Source: G963674665 sp964609625 (lineage in GTDB: Bacteria; Desulfobacterota; Desulfovibrionia; Desulfovibrionales; Desulfovibrionaceae). From it: 64,000 nt of DNA. The first letter of the stretch is position 1, and every line of letters starts with the position of its first letter. A model generated the notes under the pieces. The model had not been told where the DNA came from, did not search any database, and was given only the letters and a program-made list of their open reading frames with translations. Location: contig CAZSRS010000017.1 of NCBI GenBank assembly GCA_964609625.1, positions 17,282 to 81,281 on the forward strand, in the 5' to 3' direction. Position numbers and translations under genes: made by a program. Of the stretch, positions 24,118 through 32,986 are shown in pieces.

Positions 24118-25224
24118 ATGGTTTTCCAGCAGAACGAAGCCCCGGGCAATCCCAGGAAGCAGGTCTCCACGGCGAACAGAGCCGATCACGGCCGTATTGT
24201 CGTCACACAGGGCAAAGGACAGTACCTCGACACGGACCAGCTCGCCCGGTTGGAACACTCTTTCAGGGAATGGGTGGGCAGCGCGACGCGGGCGGACATC
24301 CGCTTCTCCCGACGGCGCATCCTGCTCATCTTTCTGCTGATCCGTCACTCCGGCGGTAAGCTGAGCGAGGTCCTTTCCCTGAACCTGTCCAGGGACGTCG
24401 ATCTGATCCGGCAATGCATCCATTTCCGCATTGGCGGGAGCGACGTTCCACACACCAGGGAGGTCCAGATTTCCAACACGTTGTGCCAGGAACTCGGAAA
24501 CATGCTGGCGGACCCCTTGGTTGCCGACAGTCTAAGCGATCTACTGGCCGTCGATCCCGCCTTTGTGCGCCGGAAGTTCTACGAACGGGCCCAGGCTTGC
24601 GGGTATGCCAGGCGCAGCGGCAGTCCGGAGATGATCCGCAAGGCCAGGGCCGTGGAGCTGATGCAGGGGAACATGCCCCTGCCGGCGGTGCAGATGATGC
24701 TGGGGCACTCCACCCCCAATCTCACATCCTCCTATGTCACCTTTTCCGAAGCCGAGATCCAACAGGTAACCAGGCTGTATCTGGAGCGGGAGTCCACCCG
24801 GAAGACCAGTGCCCGCAACGCCTTTTTCGGCAAGATCCGCGATATTCGGCGCGGCGACATCCAGACCGTTGTCACCCTGAGCACCCTTGACGGATGCTCC
24901 GTGACCACGGTGATCACCAATGACAGTCTCGACCGCCTGGGCCTCACCCCCGGCAGGCTGGTCACCGCGGAAGTCAAGGCGCCCTGGGTCATCCTCCAGA
25001 GGGGGGGGGAAGAGCCCGCGTGCAGCGCGGAAAACCGCTTCCAGGGCGTGGTCACGCGCATCGCCAGGGGCGAGGTCAATACGGAATACATCCTCCGCAT
25101 TGCCGACGGCACGGAATTGAGTTCAGTGATCCTCTCCGAGAGCAGTCGCACACTGGAGTTGGAGGTCGGCGACCGCGCCTGGGCTCTGTTCAACTGCCAC
25201 GCGGTGATCCTGCGGGTGGATTGA
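24118..25224 (+). CDS. tunR: TunR-type regulator: Xer-like DNA-binding domain plus two TOBE/Mop domains
   Basis: 368 residues from the ATG at 24118, with GAGG close upstream. The first about 225 residues have a tyrosine-recombinase fold (FLLIRHSGGKLSEVLSLNLS, VQMMLGHSTPNLTSSYV), but the usual HxxR catalytic motif is replaced (SPEMIRKARAVEL, with the His missing). Residues about 240-300 and 305-368 are two TOBE-like domains (ARNAFFGKIRDIRRGDIQT and FQGVVTRIARGEVNTEYILR), as in ModE. This combination defines TunR, a tungstate/molybdate-responsive regulator known in Desulfovibrio that evolved from site-specific recombinases; one group represses TSUP genes, and here the divergent neighbour is a TSUP gene. 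It is not a mobile-element integrase. Confidence 0.9.
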   Translation: MVFQQNEAPGNPRKQVSTANRADHGRIVVTQGKGQYLDTDQLARLEHSFREWVGSATRADIRFSRRRILLIFLLIRHSGGKLSEVLSLNLSRDVDLIRQCIHFRIGGSDVPHTREVQISNTLCQELGNMLADPLVADSLSDLLAVDPAFVRRKFYERAQACGYARRSGSPEMIRKARAVELMQGNMPLPAVQMMLGHSTPNLTSSYVTFSEAEIQQVTRLYLERESTRKTSARNAFFGKIRDIRRGDIQTVVTLSTLDGCSVTTVITNDSLDRLGLTPGRLVTAEVKAPWVILQRGGEEPACSAENRFQGVVTRIARGEVNTEYILRIADGTELSSVILSESSRTLELEVGDRAWALFNCHAVILRVD

Positions 25225-25295
25225 GGACTGGCGAACCACGTCGACAACATAGACCGGGAGCGATACCTCCGCGGATCGGACGGCCAGGAAGCGTC

Positions 25296-26390
25296 ATGAC
25301 TACAGAAAACCAACCACTGATGCGGAGCGTTCCTCGTGGCCTGGGGTCCCTCACCTGGGAGTGGAAGGCCCGCCACCTGCTCACGGACAAATTCGTGATG
25401 CTGGACTTCGTCAAGCTGATGCTCATCGCCGGCGGCGCCATGACCCTGCTGCTCGTGCTCGCGGTCTCCTTCAAGGGCGACAAGTCCACAATGCTGGACA
25501 TGGCCCTGTTCTGCGCCGTGATGACCGGTGGCATCGCTGTGCTCTTCCTGCTGATCATGGCCGTGATCGGGGGACGGTTCCGCTACCGCTTCAGTGTGGA
25601 CGACACGGGCGTCACCTTTGAAATGCTCTCCGGTTTCGTCAAGAAGACCAACAAGCTGGCCATCTTCCTCGGCGTCCTGGCCCGCAACCCCGGCGTCATG
25701 GGCGCGGGCATCCTGGCCATGTCCGAAGAATACAACAGGATCGATTTCAAGGACTTGACCAGGGTGCGTTATTACCCCGACGCCCGTGTCATCTTTCTAC
25801 GCGCACGGTTCAACCCCAAACCCATCCGCCTCTATTGCCCCCCCGAATTGTACGCCAGCGTGGCCGCGGCCATCCGGGCCGGCCAAGACAAGGGGCGGCA
25901 GGCGCGCGCCCAGGAAGTCCTCGAACTGGGACCCTCCGTTCTGCCCCGGCGCTTCAAGACCTCCGTGGCCGTGCTGGTGGCAACATTGCTGTTGTTCGTG
26001 TCACCTCTCCCCGTGCACCCCCTTGTCCCGACGGCAGCGGGGTTCCTGGCCCTGACCGCGCTCTGGCTCGCTCCCTTGAGAAAACCCCTGGCCGTGCTGC
26101 TCGTCCTGGCCCTCTGCGGCCTTGTCCTGCTCCTCGGCCAGGAGCTGTTCACCGTGCGCATCACCACCACGGAAGAGGAATTCCTGGCCTATGCCAGGAG
26201 CCAGGGCGTGCAGCTCGATGCTGTTCACCCCTCCCTGCTCGGGAACTTCGCCCCCTATCAGACATTCCATGCCGAAGAATGGCTTGGGCTGGGGGTGTGC
26301 CTGGCGGGCGCGCTGATCCTCGCCGGCGTCGGCGTCGCGGCCTTTGCCGGCGCATTTCTCCGAAAAAAAACCGAAAAGGAGTCCGCATGA
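25296..26390 (+). CDS. Uncharacterised multipass membrane protein
   Basis: 364 residues from the ATG at 25296 (AGGA upstream). It is a membrane protein with two hydrophobic segments near the N terminus (about residues 38-55, 70-95) and several in the C-terminal half (about 225-300, 335-360); a Gly-rich cytoplasmic part lies between (RYRFSVDDTGVTFEMLSGF). No domain is recognised by eye. It begins a run of four plus-strand genes for membrane or exported proteins; its stop overlaps the next start by 4 nt (ATGA). Confidence 0.75.
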   Translation: MTTENQPLMRSVPRGLGSLTWEWKARHLLTDKFVMLDFVKLMLIAGGAMTLLLVLAVSFKGDKSTMLDMALFCAVMTGGIAVLFLLIMAVIGGRFRYRFSVDDTGVTFEMLSGFVKKTNKLAIFLGVLARNPGVMGAGILAMSEEYNRIDFKDLTRVRYYPDARVIFLRARFNPKPIRLYCPPELYASVAAAIRAGQDKGRQARAQEVLELGPSVLPRRFKTSVAVLVATLLLFVSPLPVHPLVPTAAGFLALTALWLAPLRKPLAVLLVLALCGLVLLLGQELFTVRITTTEEEFLAYARSQGVQLDAVHPSLLGNFAPYQTFHAEEWLGLGVCLAGALILAGVGVAAFAGAFLRKKTEKESA

Positions 26391-26851
26391 ACATCCTTGC
26401 ATCCAATGCAACGGCACGGAGCCCTTGGCCGCGCTTCCTGCGGCGGCTCTGTCTCCTCGGGGGGGCGGTGTCGCTCCTGGCTGCTGGCCTGGCCTATGCC
26501 GGCTCCATTGTCACGGCCACGTGCCCCTGTGGATACGAGAAAAGCATGGTCCTGTTCGGGGGGCGTGCGAACTTCCAGACACATTGCTGGCTGCCGGCCC
26601 TGTGCACGGTGAGCGGCGAAATGATCATGGTCAACGTCCTGGACCCGGACACGCCACCGGCGGAGTGCCCCAAGGGCGGGTTCACGCTCTACACCGACCC
26701 CACCCTGCGCCAGGGAGATGGAAGCGGGATCGTGACCTCCTGGAACCTCCAGTCCAAGGGCTTATCCTTCAGCCTGCCGGATGCGGCCTATTTCTGCCCC
26801 AAATGCCGTCAATTCCGGCTGCGGTTCAGCCTGACGGGCATGTGGGACTGA
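26387..26851 (+). CDS. Small exported protein with Cys pairs
   Basis: 154 residues. A positively charged start is followed by a hydrophobic stretch (LCLLGGAVSLLAAGLAYAGS), giving a likely signal peptide ending around residue 39. The mature part has CPCGYEKS early, a single Cys in HCWLPALC, and CPKCRQF near the C terminus, so four to six cysteines in CxC/CxxC form could bind metal or form disulfides. No known family recognised. Coupled to the preceding membrane protein gene by a 4-nt overlap. Confidence 0.7.
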   Translation: MNILASNATARSPWPRFLRRLCLLGGAVSLLAAGLAYAGSIVTATCPCGYEKSMVLFGGRANFQTHCWLPALCTVSGEMIMVNVLDPDTPPAECPKGGFTLYTDPTLRQGDGSGIVTSWNLQSKGLSFSLPDAAYFCPKCRQFRLRFSLTGMWD

Positions 26852-26886
26852 GCATTCACCCCCGCGCTGCACTGGAGGAGCTATCC

Positions 26887-27303
26887 ATGCACGTCCTCAG
26901 GAGTATCCGCACCCTGCCCCTTGTCCTGCCTCTTTTACTGGCCCTTGTCCTCTGCATGGCGGCTTTTCCGCCATGGACTTGCGCCGAAGACGAGTACACC
27001 GACTACCTGGGGCGTTGGCTGATCTGGATCGAGGATGCCGCGCCCGGGGAAGAGGAATCCGTCGAATTCTTCGCGGAAGACGGCTGGCTCGTGGGCAGGC
27101 CGAACCGGCCGGAGCTGCCCGTATTGCGGCTCGAATCAGGCCCGGACGGCTTGCTGCACGGTGAGGCGGTGAGCCAGGAGGATCCGGAAGAGATCACCCC
27201 GGTGACCGTGGAACTGCTCCGGCACAAGGACAAGCTCCTGTTGACCTTTGCCCCGCCGGAGAGCGAGTACGTGCATGTGCTGGCGGTGCGCGCCGCCGAG
27301 TGA
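26887..27303 (+). CDS. Small exported protein of unknown function
   Basis: 138 residues from the ATG at 26887, preceded by GGAGGAG. A signal peptide (LVLPLLLALVLCMAAF) is likely cleaved around the Cys/Ala near residue 33. The mature domain reads as beta-rich (WLIWIEDAAPGEEESVEFFA, LRHKDKLLLTFAPPESEY) and acidic. No family recognised. It lies 35 nt after the Cys-pair protein and 45 nt before the next gene. Confidence 0.65.
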   Translation: MHVLRSIRTLPLVLPLLLALVLCMAAFPPWTCAEDEYTDYLGRWLIWIEDAAPGEEESVEFFAEDGWLVGRPNRPELPVLRLESGPDGLLHGEAVSQEDPEEITPVTVELLRHKDKLLLTFAPPESEYVHVLAVRAAE

Positions 27304-27348
27304 AACATGCAAGCAAACCTGTCACCGTTTGTGGGGGAGGAAAACACC

Positions 27349-28278
27349 ATGTCCAGCGTTTCTCGCCGTCTTCTGCCACTCCTGATCCTGCTGCTCTGCC
27401 CGGCCTTGGTTCTTGCCGACGTCAGGCCCAATCCACTGGACCACGGCATGAACCCCCAACTGCGGCACGGCGAGGTGCGCATGCGGGAAGAGACCGTGCT
27501 CATCACCCTGGGGCGTGAGCGCTGCCGCATCCAGTGCCTGTTCGTCCTCGTCAACACCTCGCCCGCGGTGCAGCAGCTGGAGGTGGGCTTTCCGGCAAAC
27601 TACCCCCACGACATCCTCGACGCCACGCTGCTCATCGACGACATGCCCTGCCCCTTGCGCAAGGAAGTGGAGAAAAAAATCAACAGACGAGTCCATGACG
27701 ATGGAGTCTTCGAACGGGTGCACATGACCCACTGGCTGCTCTGGAACATGCGCTTCGAGCCGCACCAGACGCGGATAGTCGAGATCACCTACGAGGTGGC
27801 GCCCAGGGACAACGCCGACGTCTGGAGCACCCCCTACACCCAGCACCGTTTCGACATCGCCAGAGAGTTCGAGGCCGGTGGCCGGGCCGTCACGCCGGAA
27901 GTCGCGGCCGTGCTCGCGGCCATCCGCAGCCTTTCCACCGGCTATACTCTGCGTACAGGGGCAGGATGGAAAGACACCATCGCCTCGGCCGTGCTCCAGG
28001 TGGAGCATCCCGAGATGGGCGCCCAGGCCCTGCGCTGGGCCGAGCCCGCAACCGGACTGCGCTTCACCGCCAGGGGCTTGGACTGGCGGCTCACGAACCT
28101 GGATCCGGACTTCGACCTCTTCGTGGAGTTCAATCCCTTCCTGCCCCTGGATGCGGAGCAAGAGCTGGCGGCGCGGGCCGTGCAACGCCACCCGGACAGC
28201 GTAGCGCTGCGCGCCTATGCGGATTACTTGGCCGGGGTCGCGACCCAACGCAACGGGGTGGGGTCGCCCTCGCCCTGA
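27349..28278 (+). CDS. Exported protein, possible DUF4424-like
   Basis: 309 residues from the ATG at 27349, chosen because GGGGGAGG lies 6-8 nt upstream and a signal peptide (LLPLLILLLCPALVLAD) follows; the track-long frame to 27307 has no ribosome-binding site. The mature protein shows HGEVRMREETVLITLGRERC and ALFVLVN-type beta-rich text about a surface-adhesin or secreted-domain shape (VGFPANYPHDILDATLLIDD, RFEPHQTRIVEITYEVAPR). This loosely recalls DUF4424, a secreted family of unknown role. It ends the four-gene run, convergent with the histidine kinase gene 27 nt away. Confidence 0.65.
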   Translation: MSSVSRRLLPLLILLLCPALVLADVRPNPLDHGMNPQLRHGEVRMREETVLITLGRERCRIQCLFVLVNTSPAVQQLEVGFPANYPHDILDATLLIDDMPCPLRKEVEKKINRRVHDDGVFERVHMTHWLLWNMRFEPHQTRIVEITYEVAPRDNADVWSTPYTQHRFDIAREFEAGGRAVTPEVAAVLAAIRSLSTGYTLRTGAGWKDTIASAVLQVEHPEMGAQALRWAEPATGLRFTARGLDWRLTNLDPDFDLFVEFNPFLPLDAEQELAARAVQRHPDSVALRAYADYLAGVATQRNGVGSPSP

Positions 28279-28305
28279 AGCATGCCGCGCACCGTGGGAT
28301 GTGGA

Positions 28306-30066
28306 TCAGGCAATGTTTTGGGCCGGCAGGGTCACTGTGAAGCAGCTGCCCTGCCCAGGTGTGGATTCGACTTGGATGCTGCCGCCGTAGTGTTCCACGA
28401 TCTGCTTGCAAATGGCCAGCCCCAGGCCGGTACCCGAGGCGCCCCAGCCAACATCCTCCTCGACCTTGAAGAATTTGTCGAAGATCCGCTCCAGTGCTTG
28501 GGACGGTATGCCCAGCCCCGTGTCGCGCACGCTGAAGACCACGTTGTCGCCATCCGCAGCCACGGCCAGAAGCACCTCACCCTCGATGGTAAACTTGACC
28601 GCGTTGTGCAGCAAATTGAGCAGCACCTGACGCAACTTGTCCGGATCCATGACGATGTACGGCAGAGGCCCTGCCGTGTTGAGCCGCAAGATCACCGGGG
28701 GAGAGTTCTCGAACAGACCGCTGGCCGCCTGGGCCGCCTCCAGGAGCGCCCGCTCCGGATCCAGGGGCTGGTCGTTCCAGACCATGTGACCGGATTCGAT
28801 TCTGGCCAGATCCAGGAACTCGCTGATCAGCCTGGTCAGCCGTTCGCTTTCACCCGATACGATCCCCAGGTTGGAGAGAATGCGCCTCCCGCGCTGCATC
28901 TCCTCGGGTGTGAAGTTGGCCTTCTGGAAATGTTTGAGGAAGTCCTTGCGGATGAGTTTGGCGAAGCCCAGGATTGAAGTCAGGGGCGTGCGCAGCTCGT
29001 GGGAGACCGAGGACAACAGTGCGGATTTGATCCGATCCAGTTCTTGCAAGCGTGCGTTGGCTTTGGTCAGTTCCAGGGTCTGCTGTTCGAGGGCCGCGGT
29101 ACGCTCGGCCACCATGGCTTCGAGTCGTTCGTTGAGTCGCGAGAGGTCCTCCTCGACCTTCTTGCGCTCAATGGCCACGGCCACCTGCTCGGACAGCGCC
29201 ACCATGAAGGCGACGTCCGTCTCGTCGTAATGCAGGGGATTTTCGTAATGTTGCACGGCCATGGCGCCGATGATCTTGCCGCCCACGCTGAGAGGTACGC
29301 CCAGCCATACGGCCGGATCAGTGCCCACCACGCCGATCTCCCCACGGCTCTTTCGCAACGCCAGTTCGTCCCTGCGCAGGAACAAGGGTCTGCCGCCGCG
29401 GATGACCCGCACCGTGAGCGTGTCCGTGGCGGGATCGCTGATGTTGGCGATGTCGTAGTACTCGTCAACCTCATCGGAAAAATAGGGAAACACGATGCAG
29501 TCCTGCTCTTCGTCCACCATGCCGATGAAGAAGTTGGTGGCGTCCACGTGCTTGTGCAAAATGGCATGGATTGCGGGGTAGAGTTCGGAGAGGTCACGGG
29601 TGACGCTGATGGCGTTGGCTATGTCGTAGAGCGCGCCGAGGGTGCGTGATGCGGCCGTCTCCTCGCTGACGTCGATGAGTGTTGCCACCCTGCGCCCCTC
29701 GCCGAGATCGGCGTATTGCAGCGCCACCTGCCTGGGGCGGCCGTCAATCCGGACAATGACGGCTGTGGGGGCCTGTTCGAGCAGGGCCTTGCGCAGTTGC
29801 CACTGGAAACAATCCACTGTGTTCCCATCGCCCTGCCAATCACATATGACACCCCCTTGCAGAACACAGGGAGTGCCCATCGGATTTGCCACGGGGCAAT
29901 ACCCTGTAATACGCGCAAAGACCTTGTTCACACGAAGTATCCTGCCGTCGGTGTCGAAAATCACCGCTCCCAGGGGCAGGTTCTCGAAAACGGAGGATAG
30001 TGGATACGCTGTTCCCGGTGCCGCGTCTTGTTCGTCGCCGATAGTGTCGCTGTATGGCTCGTCCAT
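28306..30066 (-). CDS. Sensor histidine kinase with PAS and GAF domains
   Basis: 586 residues from the ATG at 30064-30066, with GGGAG upstream; a TTG at 30081 gives five more residues. Order: PAS (about 25-140, FENLPLGAVIFDTDGRILRV), GAF (about 150-300, LGALYDIANAISVTRDLSEL), a coiled-coil linker, HisKA with the His in SSVSHELRTPLTSILGF (near 356), and HATPase with LLNLLHNAVKFT and DTGLGIPSQALERIFDKFF. No membrane segment is seen, so it is cytoplasmic. No response regulator is adjacent, so it is an orphan kinase. Confidence 0.93.
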   Translation of the reverse strand: MDEPYSDTIGDEQDAAPGTAYPLSSVFENLPLGAVIFDTDGRILRVNKVFARITGYCPVANPMGTPCVLQGGVICDWQGDGNTVDCFQWQLRKALLEQAPTAVIVRIDGRPRQVALQYADLGEGRRVATLIDVSEETAASRTLGALYDIANAISVTRDLSELYPAIHAILHKHVDATNFFIGMVDEEQDCIVFPYFSDEVDEYYDIANISDPATDTLTVRVIRGGRPLFLRRDELALRKSRGEIGVVGTDPAVWLGVPLSVGGKIIGAMAVQHYENPLHYDETDVAFMVALSEQVAVAIERKKVEEDLSRLNERLEAMVAERTAALEQQTLELTKANARLQELDRIKSALLSSVSHELRTPLTSILGFAKLIRKDFLKHFQKANFTPEEMQRGRRILSNLGIVSGESERLTRLISEFLDLARIESGHMVWNDQPLDPERALLEAAQAASGLFENSPPVILRLNTAGPLPYIVMDPDKLRQVLLNLLHNAVKFTIEGEVLLAVAADGDNVVFSVRDTGLGIPSQALERIFDKFFKVEEDVGWGASGTGLGLAICKQIVEHYGGSIQVESTPGQGSCFTVTLPAQNIA

Positions 30067-30417
30067 GGCTGCTCCCTGCAATCACCGGGTGTTGTTCCGG
30101 AACAGATGCACGGTGAAGGAGGATGCACGCGCCCGAGGAAAAGTTCAGGCCCCCCCCTTGTGCTGCTTTCTATAGATACGTCTCCCCAAGCAGACATGTC
30201 AAACCGCGTTCCCGAATATCCCTGCACCCTTCCCAAAAGGCTATGCAAGAAGTGCAACGCCGGCTCGCGAGCCCTTCAATCGAGGAGAGCATGCCTTCTC
30301 CTCGAGATGCACCTTGAGCCCTGCTCACTCCATCTGTCATTCCCGCGAAACCGTACATCCATGCACGTTTGAGGGCGTTCGAGACCGCCACCATGCCGCT
30401 CCGGATAACCCTTCCGC
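30067..30417. other. Intergenic region between two kinase genes
   Basis: About 350 bp. It holds a perfect 12-bp palindrome GGCTCGCGAGCC (30262-30273) and a hairpin (annotated separately). No gene or clear promoter recognised; it must contain the promoter of the downstream minus-strand kinase gene and the 3' end of the hybrid kinase operon. Confidence 0.45.
30280..30305. repeat. Perfect hairpin TCGAGGAG/CTCCTCGA
   Basis: An 8-bp inverted repeat, TCGAGGAG at 30280-30287 and CTCCTCGA at 30298-30305, with a 10-nt loop. It has no U-tract on either strand, so it may be part of the hybrid kinase 3' region or a regulatory site; function unknown. Confidence 0.4.
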
Positions 30418-32964
30418 TCACGCTTCGGGCGTCGTTCCTGGTGGGGGCAGGATCAGGACCTGCACCCCCGGCCGACCGGAAAGGCATTGAATGTCCACCA
30501 AACCTTCGGCCCAGGCCGGGATGACGACCGTGCCCCTGAATCCGGCCTCCAGTCTGGCCCAGAGTTCCGGCTCGGCGCAAAACTGCGTCTGCCCCACATC
30601 GAGGGCCAGAAAGGCATCGAGTTTCTCTGGTCCGTTGCGGCGCAACACCAGCACCTCGTGCCGGCCTGGGGACTTGCGCAACAGGCTGCCCACCGCCTCC
30701 ACCAGGGTTGCCTGTTCCACCGGCTTACGCAGGGTGGCGTCCTCGCCAACGTAGTCGCTTCCGGAAAGCACGGTGATGACCAGGATGGGGATGGGAGCCA
30801 GTCCAGGGTCACGCCGCAGTGCGCTGATGGCCGCGCGACCGTCCATGCCGGGCATGACCATGTCCATGGTGATCAGCTCCGGCCTGTAGCGGCGGGCCTT
30901 GTCCAGGGCGTTCCTGCCGTCGGTGGCCGTGATCACGCCGTATCCCTCCTGGAGCAGAATTTGGGAGAGCAACTCCCGCACGGCATGGTCGTCGTCCACG
31001 ATCAAAACCAACGGCCTGTGCTCGGCCTGTTCCTCGTCGACAGCATCGCTCGGTTCCAGGCCGGCATGGTGCGAGGGCAGACTGAAGATGAAATCGCTGC
31101 CCCGCCCCGGCGCGGGCTGCGTCCAGATGCGGCCGTCATAATGCTCGACGATCTGCTTGCAGATGGTCAGGCCCAGGCCCGTTCCAGCGGGTTTTTTTTG
31201 CAAGGTGTCGTCATGCACCTGCTTGAACTTGTCGAAGATGATCTCCCGGTAGGCTTCAGGCACGCCCACGCCCGTGTCGCGCACCGTGATCCGCAACATG
31301 CCGTCGGTGATGCCCGCCATGACGGTCACCTCCCCCTCGGCGGTGAATTTAACCGCGTTATGCAGCAGGTTCATGAGTACCTGTTGCAGCTTGTCCGGAT
31401 CGATCCACACCGTGGGCAGTTCGTTTGGTAAATCCAGTGACAATGTGACACTTGGTTTGGCCGCGAAATCACCGCGCACCGCATCGGCCGCCGCCCCGAT
31501 GATGACCGCGGGCTGCACGACCTGATCGCGCCAGTCCATGCGACCGGCCTCGATCTTGTTCAGGTCGAGCACATCGTTGATCAGGCGGGTCAGGCGCCTG
31601 CCCTCGTGTTCGATGATCTCCAGGTTGGCCTGGATACGCTCGCCCTTTTTCCGCAAATCAGGGCTGTCGTCCAGAAATCTGCGGAACGTGGAGACGAAAT
31701 CCTTGCTGATGAGCTTGGCAAAGCCCAGCATGGAGGTGAGGGGTGTGCGCAATTCGTGCGAGACCGAGGAGATGAAGGATGACTTCATCTCATCCAAGAC
31801 ACGCAAGCGTTCGTTGGCTTCTTCCAGTTGCTTGGCTTTGGCCAGCAAGTCCCTGGTACGCTGGTTCACCAAGTATTGCAGGTTGCGGTTCAGGGTGTCC
31901 ACTTCCTCCTCGGCCTGCTTGCGCTGGGTGATATCCATGACTATGCCCAGCACCCGCGCCCCCTCCTCTTCGCCGTTGCTCACCACGTCACCCACCCCGG
32001 CGAGCCAGCGGAAGCCGACATTGGGCAATTCGATGCGATATTCGATATTGAAGTCCCGCCCTGTTTTGACCGCGGTGTGCAACTCCAGCATCAGGCGGGG
32101 GCGGTCTTCGGCATGCACCCGCTGCAGCATGGCCTCATACGTACCTGGGAATTCCCCGGCCTCGTATCCAAGAAGGGACTCGAACCGCTCGGAGCAATGA
32201 AGGGTCCCGGCATCCACGTCCCAATCCCAGCTGCCGATGTTGGCCGCGCGCTGCGCCAAGGCGTAGCGTTCCTCCGACTGCCTGATCTGACGCACCATCT
32301 CCTCGATGGAACGACCCAGGCTGTCCAACTCGCTCAAGAGGTTTTCCCCGCTGATGCCCGAGGGGTCCGTGCTGCCGGTACGCACGCGGCGGGCAAAGGC
32401 CTGTACGGATTGCAACGGCTGGATGATGACCTTGCGCAGGGCCAAAAAAATAATCAGCGCCAGACTGGCATTCAACGCGAAGATGGCGACAACGGTACGG
32501 GTCCGCGTCCGAGAAAGAATCTCGTCCATGAAGCGCGGGGAGAGTAGTACGGTTACCAAGCCGATGGTTTGGTCCGCGTATCTGATCTCGCCGCGGCTGG
32601 AGAACATCCCCTCCGAGGGGATCGGGGAATCGCTGTGCACTATGTTCCAGTCGGCGTCACGGACCCGCGCGGCCACGAGCGTGGGTGGTTCCTCCACCAC
32701 GACCATGACGCCGAACACGCGGGTGTTGACCATGACGCTTTCCAGCAGCGTGCCGACCTGTTCGTTCTGGTAAGTCCATAACGGCAGGGCCAGGGTGGAC
32801 GACAGCTGGGTGGTGATGTGCTCGAGGTCGTCGCGCAACTCCAGCAGCAGTCGCTCCCGCTCCCTGGAGTAACTGATCCAACCAAAGGCGGCCAACGAAA
32901 GCGTGGTGGTCGCCAGAAGAATGCAGATCACGGCCGTGGTGACCGATACCTTGTGCAGCTTCAT
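30418..32964 (-). CDS. Hybrid sensor histidine kinase with PAS and receiver domain
   Basis: 848 residues. Two membrane segments (about 8-30 and 163-182) enclose a periplasmic region, then a HAMP (QPLQSVQAFARRVRTGSTD), a PAS/PAC domain (about 240-355, ERYALAQRAANIGSWDWDVD), HisKA with SSVSHELRTPLTSMLGF (His near 403), HATPase (LLHNAVKFTAEGE, DTGVGVPEAYREIIFDKF), and a C-terminal receiver (VLIVDDDHAVRELL, phospho-Asp in LITMDMVMPGMDG). A tail of about 80 residues follows the receiver. It lies 22 nt after the periplasmic binding protein gene, so the two likely form one sensory operon. Confidence 0.94.
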   Translation of the reverse strand: MKLHKVSVTTAVICILLATTTLSLAAFGWISYSRERERLLLELRDDLEHITTQLSSTLALPLWTYQNEQVGTLLESVMVNTRVFGVMVVVEEPPTLVAARVRDADWNIVHSDSPIPSEGMFSSRGEIRYADQTIGLVTVLLSPRFMDEILSRTRTRTVVAIFALNASLALIIFLALRKVIIQPLQSVQAFARRVRTGSTDPSGISGENLLSELDSLGRSIEEMVRQIRQSEERYALAQRAANIGSWDWDVDAGTLHCSERFESLLGYEAGEFPGTYEAMLQRVHAEDRPRLMLELHTAVKTGRDFNIEYRIELPNVGFRWLAGVGDVVSNGEEEGARVLGIVMDITQRKQAEEEVDTLNRNLQYLVNQRTRDLLAKAKQLEEANERLRVLDEMKSSFISSVSHELRTPLTSMLGFAKLISKDFVSTFRRFLDDSPDLRKKGERIQANLEIIEHEGRRLTRLINDVLDLNKIEAGRMDWRDQVVQPAVIIGAAADAVRGDFAAKPSVTLSLDLPNELPTVWIDPDKLQQVLMNLLHNAVKFTAEGEVTVMAGITDGMLRITVRDTGVGVPEAYREIIFDKFKQVHDDTLQKKPAGTGLGLTICKQIVEHYDGRIWTQPAPGRGSDFIFSLPSHHAGLEPSDAVDEEQAEHRPLVLIVDDDHAVRELLSQILLQEGYGVITATDGRNALDKARRYRPELITMDMVMPGMDGRAAISALRRDPGLAPIPILVITVLSGSDYVGEDATLRKPVEQATLVEAVGSLLRKSPGRHEVLVLRRNGPEKLDAFLALDVGQTQFCAEPELWARLEAGFRGTVVIPAWAEGLVDIQCLSGRPGVQVLILPPPGTTPEA

Positions 32965-32986
32965 GATGCGAAGCGGTCCTCCTTGC

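Noticed and set aside
24118..25224. Tyrosine recombinase, possible mobile-element integrase
   Set aside because: The catalytic HxxR is degenerate, two TOBE domains follow, and there are no att repeats or phage genes; it is TunR.
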